Shown here: positions 1 to 9,418 of the stretch, piece after piece | Layout: the number at the start of each line of letters is the position of its first letter | Position numbering within the stretch: the stretch's first letter is position 1 | Origin: Granulicella arctica | GTDB lineage: Bacteria > Acidobacteriota > Terriglobia > Terriglobales > Acidobacteriaceae | DNA: 64,000 nt | Direction of reading: 5' to 3' | Assembly (NCBI RefSeq): GCF_013410065.1 | Contig: NZ_JACCCW010000001.1 | Span: forward strand, 248,001 to 312,000 | The notes under the pieces: model-generated | What the model saw: the letters and a program-made list of their open reading frames with translations, nothing else | What the model was told of the DNA's origin: nothing | Database searches by the model: none | Made by a program: the position numbers and the translations under genes

Positions 1-641
<641 letters not shown>

Positions 642-779
642 CTTGGTTTGCTTGCCGCACATCGACAGGGGTCGGTGCGGATCAAGCGCCTTCAGTGCTC
701 GAAAGACCGAAGGTTTAATACTAGTGAGAATGACTAAACCAAATTTCGCATCATCTCACGACTGGCACGTTCAACTATG

Positions 780-792
780 TTGTCAAAGATCC
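780..792 (-). promoter_or_regulatory. boxA-like antitermination element in the rRNA leader
   Basis: On the minus strand the leader reads GATCTTTGACAAC about 140 bases upstream of the 16S 5' end. This resembles the boxA antitermination element (consensus close to TGCTCTTTAACAA) seen in bacterial rRNA leaders, where the NusB/S10 complex binds. The position between promoter and 16S fits that role. The identification rests on motif similarity only. Confidence 0.55.
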
Positions 793-955
793 TGACTGCA
801 TCCGCCTAAGCGGGCAGCTTTGGATCAAGGACTCACCAGGCAAAGCCATGGTTATGTCCTCGAACTTGGTAGCACTGTTTATCGTCTTGATTTGCCGCTT
901 CAGGAGTCGCTATTAGCGTTACTCAGCAGCGTTCGACGTTTCAGCGAACTTTCTA

Positions 956-984
956 AGACTATCGAAACTCGATGTCAATGTCAA
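956..984 (-). promoter_or_regulatory. Probable rRNA operon promoter
   Basis: Read on the minus strand there is a perfect -35 box TTGACA (979-984), a 17-base spacer and a -10-like TAGTCT (956-961). Transcription would start near 949, giving a leader of about 310 bases that includes the boxA-like element. A second TTGACA (973-978) directly abuts the first, which could be a duplicated -35 or chance. The position upstream of 16S and the perfect -35 support the call. Confidence 0.6.
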
Positions 985-1599
985 GCCTTTATTTTCAACT
1001 CTCTTACTTTTCTCTTTCGAAAGCAAGATGCTCGACCGCTCGCACAGCGCAAAAACTCAAAACACCGTAACGACAGAAAGCTGTCGCGGAGCACTAAGCT
1101 CCTGATACTTCAACTGCAGTGGCTTGGGTTTGGATCGGCAGGCCTTAGGCTCTGCACTTTGATCAAACGCTTGGACTGCGCTCCGACTTCCCTTTCGCTC
1201 ACTTGCTATCCAGAGCCGAGGTGCGAAGCTTGTTTCTTATTTCTTCAACTCACTCAGAGTAACTTGCTTTTCACATCTCTGCAAGTCTTTTGTTTTCTCA
1301 CTTGTAAGCTCCACATTGCCCGCTTACAAGCTCGTTACCTCTTTGCGACTTCCTGAGATTATCAGCGGTGCTGGATCCATGCAAGTCCCAGCCTGTTGAT
1401 AACGCGTCCTTTTTGTAGAAAAGCCAATTTGACCCAATAAAGACGCATCTTTAAAACTTTGAGAAATATTCGAAAACGTCTTCATTCGCGAGAATGACCT
1501 GCTCGAAGAGGCCACCTTTCCCTCGTGCAATAGCGTCTTCCACATTGTGCGTACAACATTGGGAGAGTGTTTCTGGCATGTCAGAGCTAGAATTCCTCC
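985..1599. other. Intergenic region upstream of the rRNA promoter
   Basis: About 600 bases between the rRNA promoter and the next protein gene. It is pyrimidine-rich on the + strand and contains open frames without any recognisable protein or ribosome binding site. It may hold further rRNA promoters or upstream elements, but I see no second convincing -35/-10 pair. Confidence 0.5.
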
Positions 1600-2151
1600 A
1601 TGGAAGCCAACGAGATACAGGAATTCTCCAACCAGTTGAAGGAAGCCGGCGAAGGCAAGCACGAGGAATCGCTCACCAAGATCTCCCTGGCTATCTCTAT
1701 TCTTGCCGTCCTTGTTGCTATGGTCACTGTGCTTGGCCATCGCACTCACACCGAAGCCGTGCTTATGCAGTCCAAGGCTGGCGACCAATGGAACGAGTAC
1801 CAGGCAAAGAAGATTCGCCAGGACAATCTGGCCGTCGTCGTTGACACGCTTGGGCTACAGCCCAACCCAAGCCAGACGACCCAGCAAAAGGTCGTCGAGT
1901 ACAAAGCCCATATTGCGAAGTGGAGGGACGATCTGACCGAAGAACAGGCCAAAGCGCGAGAGCTCGAGGCAGAGGTGCATCATGCCGAGACCCAGGCCAG
2001 TTGGTACGATCTCGGCGAAGCCCTATTGCAGATCGCCGTCGTACTCTGCTCCGTCACGCTATTTACGCGCAATCGCGGTTATTTCTTTCTCGGACTTGCT
2101 CTTGGAATCGGCGGCCTGGCAGTCGCCGCCACCGGCATGATTGTGCATTAA
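1600..2151 (+). CDS. DUF4337 family membrane protein
   Basis: A 183-residue protein of the DUF4337 type. After a short polar N-terminus there is a membrane segment at about residues 27-45, then a long Lys/Glu/Gln-rich helical stretch (about 60-135, probable coiled coil). Two closely spaced hydrophobic segments follow at the C-terminus (about 143-181). This arrangement, with an ALTxAxFAVLAA-like first helix, is the usual DUF4337 layout; the function of the family is unknown. The ATG at 1600 lacks a strong Shine-Dalgarno sequence, but the upstream ATG at 1578 is out of frame. The gene ends 3 bases before the stop of the convergent MarC gene. A competing minus-strand frame at 1324-1788 has no protein-like features. 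Confidence 0.85.
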   Translation: MEANEIQEFSNQLKEAGEGKHEESLTKISLAISILAVLVAMVTVLGHRTHTEAVLMQSKAGDQWNEYQAKKIRQDNLAVVVDTLGLQPNPSQTTQQKVVEYKAHIAKWRDDLTEEQAKARELEAEVHHAETQASWYDLGEALLQIAVVLCSVTLFTRNRGYFFLGLALGIGGLAVAATGMIVH

Positions 2152-2154
2152 CTA

Positions 2155-2835
2155 TTAGGAAGGCTTCGTAATTACACCCAGGTCTACCATTCCGTTGACG
2201 AAATACTGCACGGCCAACGCGACCAACAGCAGGCCCATGATGCGGACTAGGATGCGAATGCCCGTGTCGCCCAGCACGCGCGCCACCTTGTCCGAATTTC
2301 CCAACACCAGATAGCACACCAACGCGGTAATAAAGATCGACGCAAGGATGGCAACCATCTGCCAGCGCGTCTGCGCTTGTCCAACGAGTACCATGACGCT
2401 TGTGATCGAGCCAGGTCCGGCGAGCATCGGTATGCCTAGTGGCACTATGCCCGCGTCTTCCTTGCTTGCCGCAGCTACCGTATCGCCGCTGGACTCCTGC
2501 GTCGCCGAACGTTTTGCCTCAAGCATATCGAGCCCGATCAGCAGCAGGATAATCCCGCCCGCGATCTCGAACGCCGGCAGTGTGATGCCGAACATGCGGA
2601 AGATGTACTGACCGCCAAGAGCGAACGCGGAGAGAAACAGCCATGCCGTAAGTGAGGCCTTGCGGGCCATGCGACGGCGCCGTACCGTGTCAGCGCCATC
2701 GGTCACCGCCAAAAATGTCGGTAGCGCAGCAAACGGATCGACGAGGAAGAAGATCGAACTCAGCGCCAATAACGAGAAGCGCACGTAGGCCGATCGCTCG
2801 AGAACCATCAGGCTTACGCTATGTGGATCAAACAT
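2155..2835 (-). CDS. MarC family integral membrane protein
   Basis: A polytopic inner-membrane protein of about 226 residues with the six-helix pattern of the MarC family (UPF0056). The first helix contains the family's FFLVDPFAALPTFLA segment (Pro-Phe motif), and the middle carries the typical PLGIPMLAGPGSITSVM stretch. MarC proteins have no firmly established function; the old link to multiple antibiotic resistance in E. coli was not upheld. The ATG at 2835 is preferred because GAGGGAG lies just before it. A longer form beginning at 2862 would add 9 residues but has poorly spaced ribosome-binding signals. The gene converges on the DUF4337 gene. Confidence 0.9.
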   Translation of the reverse strand: MFDPHSVSLMVLERSAYVRFSLLALSSIFFLVDPFAALPTFLAVTDGADTVRRRRMARKASLTAWLFLSAFALGGQYIFRMFGITLPAFEIAGGIILLLIGLDMLEAKRSATQESSGDTVAAASKEDAGIVPLGIPMLAGPGSITSVMVLVGQAQTRWQMVAILASIFITALVCYLVLGNSDKVARVLGDTGIRILVRIMGLLLVALAVQYFVNGMVDLGVITKPS

Positions 2836-3008
2836 CACTCCCTCATTATCTCGCGAGTTCATATCCTGCGAGCAGAGAACGATTTCTCTTCTTCAAAATC
2901 CAACACGAAGATCATGAAGCTGTCACGACAGGCTTTTCCTGAACCCGTGCGTATTTCCAACACATCACGCTTGTTTCCCGCGCTGAAATCTCCGACGCTA
3001 GAGATCGC

Positions 3009-3014
3009 TATAAT
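3009..3014 (+). promoter_or_regulatory. Possible -10 box for ilvE
   Basis: A perfect TATAAT hexamer lies 40 bases upstream of the ilvE start. No good -35 is found at 17 bases, so this is a partial promoter match only. Confidence 0.35.
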
Positions 3015-3053
3015 TGTTTCACTTTTAGTTTCGCTACCGAATGGAGCACCATC

Positions 3054-3995
3054 ATGCCTTTACAGACCACCGAAAACATCTGGCACAACGGACAGCTCAT
3101 CCCTTGGGACAAGGCCCAGATCCATGTGATGAGTCATGTCATCCACTACGGCTCCTCTGTCTTCGAGGGCATCCGCTGTTACACGCAGCCGGGCGCGGCA
3201 GGCATCTTTCGCCTTCCGGAACACATGCAACGCCTTATCGACTCCGCGAAGATCTATCGCATGCCGCTACCCTATACCGTCGACCAGCTTATCGCAGCCG
3301 TAGTCGATGTCGTAGAGGCAAACGGTGTAGCCCCTTGCTATGTCCGTCCCATTGCCTTCCGCGGTTACGGCGAGATCGGAGTCAATCCACTTAAGTCGCC
3401 CGTCGAGGTGTATATCGCGAACTTCCCTTGGGGTAAGTATGTCCCGGGCAACGAGGGCGCAGACGTCTGCGTCTCCAGTTGGAGCCGGCTCGCTCCGAAC
3501 ACCATGCCGTCGCTCGCCAAGGCTGGCGCGAACTATATGAACTCGCAGCTGATCCGCATGGAAGCCGAAGTCAACGGCTACTCCGAAGGAATTGCGCTCG
3601 ATGTGAACGGCTATCTGTCTGAGGGGTCGGGCGAGAATCTCTTCCTCGTCCGTGGCGGAGTGCTCTACACCACACCTCTTGCCAACTCGGTATTGAATGG
3701 GATCACCCGCAGCTCCGTCCTTACACTGGCACACCATCTCGGTATTCCCGTGGTTGAACAGGCACTTCCTCGCGAGATGCTTTACATCTGCGATGAGGCA
3801 TTCTTCACCGGAACTGCAGCCGAAGTGACGCATCTGCGTTCGGTCGATCGCATCCTCGTAGGCGATGGCACCATGGGTCCAATCACTAAGGCGCTTCATG
3901 ATGAGTTCTTCAATATCGTCAATGGCCTCAAGGCCGATCGCTACAACTGGCTCACGCCAGTACGGGTCAAGGTCGCAGAGCCCGTCGGAGCATAA
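3054..3995 (+). CDS. ilvE: Branched-chain amino acid aminotransferase (fold type IV)
   Basis: A 313-residue PLP enzyme that interconverts leucine, isoleucine and valine with their 2-oxo acids, using glutamate/2-oxoglutarate as amino donor/acceptor. The family signatures are clear: HYGSSVFEGIR near residue 31, the PLP lysine K156 in LAKAGANY, and the late GLNGITRSSVL/EVTHLRSVD-type segments. Length is normal for prokaryotic IlvE. The ATG at 3054 has GGAG seven bases upstream and a TATAAT further up. It is monocistronic, with a hairpin directly after the stop. The enzyme is cytoplasmic and closes the branched-chain biosynthesis pathway; other ilv genes are not in the window. D-amino-acid transaminase or ADC lyase are less likely given the full IlvE-type signature. 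Confidence 0.95.
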   Translation: MPLQTTENIWHNGQLIPWDKAQIHVMSHVIHYGSSVFEGIRCYTQPGAAGIFRLPEHMQRLIDSAKIYRMPLPYTVDQLIAAVVDVVEANGVAPCYVRPIAFRGYGEIGVNPLKSPVEVYIANFPWGKYVPGNEGADVCVSSWSRLAPNTMPSLAKAGANYMNSQLIRMEAEVNGYSEGIALDVNGYLSEGSGENLFLVRGGVLYTTPLANSVLNGITRSSVLTLAHHLGIPVVEQALPREMLYICDEAFFTGTAAEVTHLRSVDRILVGDGTMGPITKALHDEFFNIVNGLKADRYNWLTPVRVKVAEPVGA

Positions 3996-4014
3996 ACACT
4001 TGCGTAACCGCAAC

Positions 4015-4042
4015 AAAGGGCGGCCTCTCAAGGCTGCCCTTT
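4015..4042. terminator. Hairpin terminator between convergent genes
   Basis: An 11-base stem (one G-T mismatch) AAAGGGCGGCC / GGCTGCCCTTT with a six-base loop lies 20 bases after the ilvE stop and just before the stop of the convergent monooxygenase gene. The T tract is short on both strands, so it may serve both genes weakly. Confidence 0.65.
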
Positions 4043-4058
4043 CATTCATGCCACCTCT

Positions 4059-4364
4059 TCATACCAGCAGCTTCAGCACCACCAGTTTCAGATCTCCATC
4101 GAGCAGTGGCTCTGCCTGCTCCAGCGTCTGTTTCGCTCGACCCAGGTGCTCTTCGAGCAGAGCCTCGCTGGCCCACTCCTCACAAGTATCAAAACTGCCG
4201 GGGTTCTTTGTGTCTTCGTGCAGATGGTACTGTTTGCAGCCGTTCTCCTTGCGAGAAGGTACAACCAGCGCCGTCAGCATGGCTCGAACAGCCTCCTTGC
4301 ATCCAGTCCTCGCATGAATCTCCGCAACCACCTGAACCTTTTCGCCACCACCGAAAAACGCCAT
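4059..4364 (-). CDS. Antibiotic biosynthesis monooxygenase (ABM/YgiN-like) domain protein
   Basis: A small (101 residue) protein with the ferredoxin-like ABM fold pattern. It opens with a beta strand VQVVAEIHARTG, followed by a helix with AVRAMLTALVVPSRKENGC. The KQYHLHEDTKNPGSF strand and FDTCEEWAS segment follow, then the closing helix of ALLEEHL. Family members such as YgiN are small quinol or substrate monooxygenases that act without cofactor; the actual substrate here cannot be deduced. The ATG at 4364 is chosen because GGAGGA lies seven bases upstream, while the frame could be extended to 4409 without such a signal. The gene is convergent with ilvE. Confidence 0.85.
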   Translation of the reverse strand: MAFFGGGEKVQVVAEIHARTGCKEAVRAMLTALVVPSRKENGCKQYHLHEDTKNPGSFDTCEEWASEALLEEHLGRAKQTLEQAEPLLDGDLKLVVLKLLV

Positions 4365-4725
4365 CACCAAATCCTCCGTTATGTCAGTATGCTCGCTAAC
4401 CCGTGTCACGAAGGATCTTCATTTAAGCGACGAAGATCCACGTCCTTCATTCAAGAGAGAAGACAAGCCGATAAGAACTTCCAGCGGGGTAAATCTCTCC
4501 GAACCTTTCCGTTACTTTTGGCGTATATTAAATTATACTTTAGTAACAAAATGCGGTCGTTTTGCAGTTCGGAAGCGCCCAATAGAGCGACCTTAGACCT
4601 GTCTGGACAGATTTGCTCTCGCAGCATATTGTATTCGTGCTTATGAAGAAGCTACTTGAACTGATTTTTTTGACCTTCTGGTCATGGCTCTGCCTTGAAT
4701 CAATATAAAAAGAGAGGTTTTTGAT
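4365..4725. other. Divergent intergenic region
   Basis: A 361-base gap between the divergently transcribed monooxygenase and zinc-ribbon genes. An AT-rich patch at 4523-4545 contains a TATACT -10-like box (4534-4539) but no good -35. I see no gene or structured RNA. Confidence 0.4.
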
Positions 4726-4950
4726 ATGCCTCAAACAGCATGTCCGAAGTGCGAAGCCTTACAGGCTAGGCGTGTGAAACAGGATGGTTTCTTTCAGAAG
4801 TTCATCCTGCAAAGGTTGGGGTTCTATCCTTGGGAGTGCCGCTTCTGCAAAGCCACTTTTGTCCTTAAGAATCGTGGCCACCGTAAGGGCGAAGGCAAAC
4901 AGGGACGATCCGTGGATGATCAGCTCAGCCATAAATTGGCAGCCGACTAA
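4726..4950 (+). CDS. Small zinc-ribbon-like protein with two CxxC motifs
   Basis: A 74-residue cytoplasmic protein. C6-x-x-C9 and C38-x-x-C41 form two knuckles about 29 residues apart, the spacing expected of a treble-clef or zinc-ribbon metal site. Between them is a basic/aromatic stretch (QDGFFQKFILQRLGFYPWE), and the tail is basic and polar. The ATG has GAGAGG about nine bases upstream, so translation is likely. I do not recognise a named family. The protein could bind nucleic acid or act as a protein-protein adaptor, but that is inference. Its stop lies 26 bases from the end of the convergent oxidoreductase gene. Confidence 0.75.
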   Translation: MPQTACPKCEALQARRVKQDGFFQKFILQRLGFYPWECRFCKATFVLKNRGHRKGEGKQGRSVDDQLSHKLAAD

Positions 4951-4976
4951 CCTACTATCTCGTCTCGTACTACGCA

Positions 4977-6362
4977 TCAATTCGATTTCGGCGAGCCCAG
5001 ATCCAGCGGCCGGGAGGGTGGGTTTCCGGAGAGATCATCCTTCGTCTCCCATCCCGGCAGTTCTTGTGAACCAGTGATCAATCTCACCCCATCCTGCTCC
5101 CCAACATAGGTCCATGCCCACGACCAGAAGACCGAAAACCGGTTCTGGAATCCGATAAGGAAGAAGATGTGGACGACCAGCCAGGCGGCCCATGCTGGGA
5201 ATCCGCTCCAATGCGCCTTGAACGGCCAGCGCAAGTTTGCAACCGCCGCCTTTCGTCCGATTGTGGCCATATCGCCTTTGTCGAAGTAGCGGAACCCTTT
5301 GTTTCTGCCCGTTCCCTCGCTACCGTGGCTCAGACCAATCAGCCGTCCAATGCGGGCTGCAGCATAATCGCCCATCTGCATGGCTGGCTGAGCCACTCCA
5401 GGAACCTGTTTACCGTCCTGCATCACATGCGCCAGATCACCGCAGATGAATATCTCAGGATGCTCGGGCGGATTCAGGTATTCGTCCACCATAACGCATC
5501 CTCGCTTGTCCGTCTCGACGCCCAGCAGCTTGCCCAGCGGTGATGCCTGAACGCCCGCCGCCCACAGCGTCACCACGGCATCGATCCGCTCATCGCCTAC
5601 CATGACATATCCGGGTTGCACGTCGGTGACATGGGCACCGGTCCTCAGTTTGACGCCTAGCGCTTCCAATTGTCCCCGCGCCTTCGCCTGTAGATCCGGC
5701 GGGTAGCTTCCGAGGATGTACGGCGATCCTTCTAGAATCATCACTTGAGCCGTAGAGGGATCGATGTGACGGAAGTCTCTCGCCATGTAAAGCTTCGCGA
5801 TATCGCTAATAGCACCGGCAAGTTCTACCCCGGTCGGCCCGCCCCCAATAACGACAAAGTTCAGCGCGGGATGCGAGCCAGTCTCAAGCATCTGCCGCTC
5901 TGCCAGCTCAAAGGCCAATAGAACACGCCGCCGTATCTCGGTCGCATCCTCCACTGTTTTGAGTCCTGGAGCCAGCTTCGCCCACCCATCATTGCCGAAA
6001 TAAGAGTGAGTTGACCCGGTCGCAATCACTAGGTAGTCATACTCCAACCGAGCGCCCGTCTTCAGCAGAACCAGCCTCTGTTTTAGGTCGAAACCGGTAG
6101 CTTCATCCATCAACACTTCAATGTTTTTCTGATGGCTGAGGATCGATCGAATTGGCTGAGCAATGTCAGCTGGAGAGAGTACCGCAAGCGCCACCTGGTA
6201 CAGCAACGGCTGAAACGTATGGTGATTTCTACGATCGACCAGCGTCACATCCACTGGCAGCTTACGAAGCCCCATAGCGGCATGCAATCCGCCAAACCCA
6301 CCACCAAGAATCACGACGCGCTTGCGCACCTTGCCACCCAATGCTGTTGCCACAACTGTCAT
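4977..6362 (-). CDS. ndh: Type II NADH dehydrogenase-like FAD/NAD(P) oxidoreductase
   Basis: A 461-residue flavoprotein of the NDH-2 family, which passes electrons from NADH to quinone without pumping protons. The FAD-binding dinucleotide fold begins with VVILGGGFGGLHAA, and the second Rossmann motif (VVIGGGPTGVELAG) binds NAD(P)H. FICGDLAHV near residue 345 is the C-terminal FAD motif, and AQPAMQMGDYAA matches the quinone-site region. The C-terminus has a hydrophobic, Trp-rich stretch (about 395-440) suited to membrane anchoring. The ATG at 6362 has GGAGAA eight bases upstream. The frame extends to a GTG at 6455 that overlaps the previous stop by four bases, so coupled translation from further upstream is possible. 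Confidence 0.9.
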   Translation of the reverse strand: MTVVATALGGKVRKRVVILGGGFGGLHAAMGLRKLPVDVTLVDRRNHHTFQPLLYQVALAVLSPADIAQPIRSILSHQKNIEVLMDEATGFDLKQRLVLLKTGARLEYDYLVIATGSTHSYFGNDGWAKLAPGLKTVEDATEIRRRVLLAFELAERQMLETGSHPALNFVVIGGGPTGVELAGAISDIAKLYMARDFRHIDPSTAQVMILEGSPYILGSYPPDLQAKARGQLEALGVKLRTGAHVTDVQPGYVMVGDERIDAVVTLWAAGVQASPLGKLLGVETDKRGCVMVDEYLNPPEHPEIFICGDLAHVMQDGKQVPGVAQPAMQMGDYAAARIGRLIGLSHGSEGTGRNKGFRYFDKGDMATIGRKAAVANLRWPFKAHWSGFPAWAAWLVVHIFFLIGFQNRFSVFWSWAWTYVGEQDGVRLITGSQELPGWETKDDLSGNPPSRPLDLGSPKSN

Positions 6363-6451
6363 ACGTTGAATTCTCCAGCCGTCTCTACGATTAAGGTCCA
6401 TGCTTCCTCTAGTGTGATGCCGAAGCAGGCCAGTCGCACCATCTTTTCCAC

Positions 6452-9418
6452 TCACGGATGCTTTTGCAAGCTCAGCGATACAAAGCCTTGCGTGCCGGAG
6501 GTCACAACAATATCCGTCACCTCTGCACCGGAGATCTGGAGCGGTGTCAATGTCATCATACCGTTGCTGTCGGAGGTCCCCGCAGTAGTCAACGCCTCAT
6601 AGGTTGGCGCGACAGGGCAGCGACCTTGGGCCGGACACGGTGCCGTCCACTGGCTCACCGTCTGATGAATCCGTAGCGCCGCTCCAGCCACAGGATCTCC
6701 CACTCCATTCGTGACTTTGATCGTCAATGGCAGCAGGCTCCCCGTAGCTGGAACAGATTGCCCCGCACCACCTTCGAGCACCACGACAAACTGCGAGGAG
6801 TCTACTCCCTGGGCTGCAAAACTCCCGCAGACACCCCCCCACGCGCACGCTGATCCAGCCACTTGCTCCCCAGAGGCCAGAGGGCCAGCCGACACCATCG
6901 TCTGCACTGATCCCTGGGAGTCGGTAAACACCTGCGTCGCTGAAAGCGTCATCGAACCAGGAACCGTCCACACCACCGCCTCTCCTGTTGCCGCAAGCCC
7001 CTGCTGAAAAAAACTCGCCGTCGTGCTCCAACTCACAATCGCACCCTCCGCCAGATACTCCAGCGGAGGGTCCATCGTGACGGCACGGACCAGAGGCACA
7101 GCCTGAAACGAGACCGACTGGGTCAACCCAAGTGCGGCAGCCTGCAACGTCACAGCTCCAACAGTCGACGGCGTGACCGGTGCCGATGCCTGCCCATTTG
7201 CATCCGTCACCACCGTACACACAACCGTCCCACAAGCCTCCCACACGACCGATCCCACCGTCGCTGAAAACACTACAGGCACACCCGTCAGTGGTTTTAC
7301 TCCATCTACATCCAATACCTTGACAACAAATGGTTCTGTTGCGGGCAACGTGATGGGTAGACTGCCCGACGGTCCCGAGACCAGGAGCAACGTATAAACC
7401 GGAGCCGTATAGACATACTGGAACGCCCCGCTCATCACCGTCGTGCCCTGGGTTGACAGGTCGGTCACAACTACATCCACTGCCACCGTTGTCCCCACTG
7501 GCACGGCTTTCAGAAAAGGTACGGTCGCAACAATCGTCGTAGATGTCCAGCTCGTCACCTTCGCCGCTATCCCATCGATGGTGACTGTATTTCCCGAGCG
7601 AAATCCCACCCCTGTAATTGTCACCTGGGCCCCAGCTCCGCTGATAGCCGGAGCAACGCTGTCTGCATAGAGTATCCGTGCCTGATAGGAGAAATCGGGG
7701 CGCCCAACGCCTCGCTCATCCGAGATGGCAATGCGAAAGGTATCGGCTTGCGAGCTCTGCGCAGCCAGCGTCGTCATTCCCGTGGACACACTATTGAACG
7801 CCGTCACCACAGCTGCCACGCTGGGAGTGGATCCGGTTGCATCCGTCGCATGCCACACCCCCATCACTGGCCTCAGTTTATTAGCCGTTGCCGTGCCAGT
7901 CTCATCCAGCGCCGTCACCTCAATAGTGAGGCTGCGGTTCGCTTGTATGGGAAGAGAAGTCCAGGCTGAATGGGCAAAGGACCAGCGATTCGAGTTCGAT
8001 CCGCAGATAAGATCGGTCCACCATCCTCCCTGCGGCACGGCAGCCGGCGAGGTCTGTGTTCCATCTCCTGGTGTCGAACAGGTCGTTGCGGTGTTCTGCG
8101 CTATCTCTTGAAAAAAGCGAGACCACCCCGGCGTGATGTCATTGAAACGCCAAGCCGTGCTGCTTCCAGAGGGAGTTACCGTGGACGCCGGATAGGGGCC
8201 AATCGAGTACTCCCCTGTATACAAAGGATTGATCGCCTCGGTATGCATCAGGATGTCCTGGCCTGTCTCCCCGCTAGGCAACGGTATCCAAGGGAAGATG
8301 AAGTAGCCTTCCGGGTCTTGAAGATAGCCGCGAGAAGTGACTGGAGTGAGAGCCCCCAGGCTTCCCGCCATGCTCGTAGGTTTGGGAGTAATCGGATTCC
8401 CAACAATCTGTTGAAAGTCAAAACCGCTGACCGCGGATACATCGTCCCACGTATCCGTCACTTGTTGCGGGAGAGCGTTACGGCGGAGAACAACATTCAC
8501 GCCCGCCATGCCCTCTAAGGAAGGGAAGAGTATAACCCCGTCGAGAGTGCTCGACCGGGTTGTACTCAGCTGCTTTCCCGCGGCAACATTTCCTGCCGTA
8601 ACCGGATACAACATCGTGATCGACGCCACATCATCGTCACGTAGCTTGAAGGGTTGCTGCAAGCACTGGTAGGTGTACAGGCCACAGATCACGTCGATCG
8701 GGTGCATGATCGGCCAGTTCAGGTTCTGCGCGAAGGTCGGCTGCGGAGTTCCTGTAAAAACGTTGTCGTTCAACTGCGACCACCCCAGGCCAAGGACACG
8801 CCCGAAAGCACGCTCCAACTGATACTGCATCTGGAGTTGCTGCTCGGGATCGGGCCCGGTGCACAGGCCATTCAAGATCAACACCGCATGCTGGATAAAG
8901 CCTGCCGGCGTAATCGAGTCCACGCTCTCGGTCACAGCGTTCTGGCGGCAACCATTTGGATTGCTCGCACCGCCTCCTAACAACAGATCAGTTACCGACC
9001 CATCACTGTCATAAATCACAGCAATCTGAACGGAAGCGTAGTTTGTACTCTGAACATCTGGTGGGAACACCAGTCCGTTCGAGCCGAGATAGACGTTCGC
9101 TCCACTCACATGCTCGGCGAGTTCCCCTCCCTGTTGCAGGACGATTCGCGCGCTTGGCACATTCCAGACCGAGGCAGCGGCTGCAACCATCGCATCAGCC
9201 GCCGCATGATTCACCGATGCGCTCAGATCACCAGAATCGGTGAAATAGGCTGGCTGATCGACATACCAGATAACCGGGGTTTGAACAGTAGTGAAGTACG
9301 GCGGCCCCGTTATCCAGCGCGGGCTCGATGCCTCTGCGCCGTCTGCACCCGCAAGGGCAAACGCCATCAACCCGAGCGCCGCAGCCAGACTTCGTCGTCC
9401 CCGTCTACCGCGCAGCAT
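6452..9418 (-). CDS. Exported protein with degenerate matrixin-like domain and Ig/TIG-like repeats
   Basis: A 988-residue secreted protein. An N-terminal signal peptide (about 1-30, basic MLRGRRGRRS then a hydrophobic run ending at Ala) precedes a region resembling matrixin-type zinc peptidases. At residues 203-213 the HExGHxxGxxH zinc motif is recognisable, but H203, E204, H207 and H213 are Arg, Ala, Arg and Trp; the glycines are kept. Further on is an IPT/TIG-like domain (ISGAGAQVTITGVGF), then repeated Big-1/Ig-like modules with the TDANGQASAPVTPS type of signature. The ATG at 9418 has GGAG seven bases upstream and overlaps the preceding gene by 14 bases. A frame extension to 9592 would run far into that gene and remove the signal peptide. 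Likely a structural or binding protein rather than an active protease. Confidence 0.8.
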   Translation of the reverse strand: MLRGRRGRRSLAAALGLMAFALAGADGAEASSPRWITGPPYFTTVQTPVIWYVDQPAYFTDSGDLSASVNHAAADAMVAAAASVWNVPSARIVLQQGGELAEHVSGANVYLGSNGLVFPPDVQSTNYASVQIAVIYDSDGSVTDLLLGGGASNPNGCRQNAVTESVDSITPAGFIQHAVLILNGLCTGPDPEQQLQMQYQLERAFGRVLGLGWSQLNDNVFTGTPQPTFAQNLNWPIMHPIDVICGLYTYQCLQQPFKLRDDDVASITMLYPVTAGNVAAGKQLSTTRSSTLDGVILFPSLEGMAGVNVVLRRNALPQQVTDTWDDVSAVSGFDFQQIVGNPITPKPTSMAGSLGALTPVTSRGYLQDPEGYFIFPWIPLPSGETGQDILMHTEAINPLYTGEYSIGPYPASTVTPSGSSTAWRFNDITPGWSRFFQEIAQNTATTCSTPGDGTQTSPAAVPQGGWWTDLICGSNSNRWSFAHSAWTSLPIQANRSLTIEVTALDETGTATANKLRPVMGVWHATDATGSTPSVAAVVTAFNSVSTGMTTLAAQSSQADTFRIAISDERGVGRPDFSYQARILYADSVAPAISGAGAQVTITGVGFRSGNTVTIDGIAAKVTSWTSTTIVATVPFLKAVPVGTTVAVDVVVTDLSTQGTTVMSGAFQYVYTAPVYTLLLVSGPSGSLPITLPATEPFVVKVLDVDGVKPLTGVPVVFSATVGSVVWEACGTVVCTVVTDANGQASAPVTPSTVGAVTLQAAALGLTQSVSFQAVPLVRAVTMDPPLEYLAEGAIVSWSTTASFFQQGLAATGEAVVWTVPGSMTLSATQVFTDSQGSVQTMVSAGPLASGEQVAGSACAWGGVCGSFAAQGVDSSQFVVVLEGGAGQSVPATGSLLPLTIKVTNGVGDPVAGAALRIHQTVSQWTAPCPAQGRCPVAPTYEALTTAGTSDSNGMMTLTPLQISGAEVTDIVVTSGTQGFVSLSLQKHP

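Noticed and set aside
820..1356. 178-residue open frame on the + strand
   Set aside because: It lies over the rRNA promoter and leader, has no ribosome-binding site and no protein-like motif pattern.
1324..1788. 154-residue open frame on the - strand
   Set aside because: It overlaps the well-supported DUF4337 gene on the other strand and shows no domain or start signal.
3267..4049. 260-residue frame antisense to ilvE
   Set aside because: The + strand has full aminotransferase motifs; the antisense has none.
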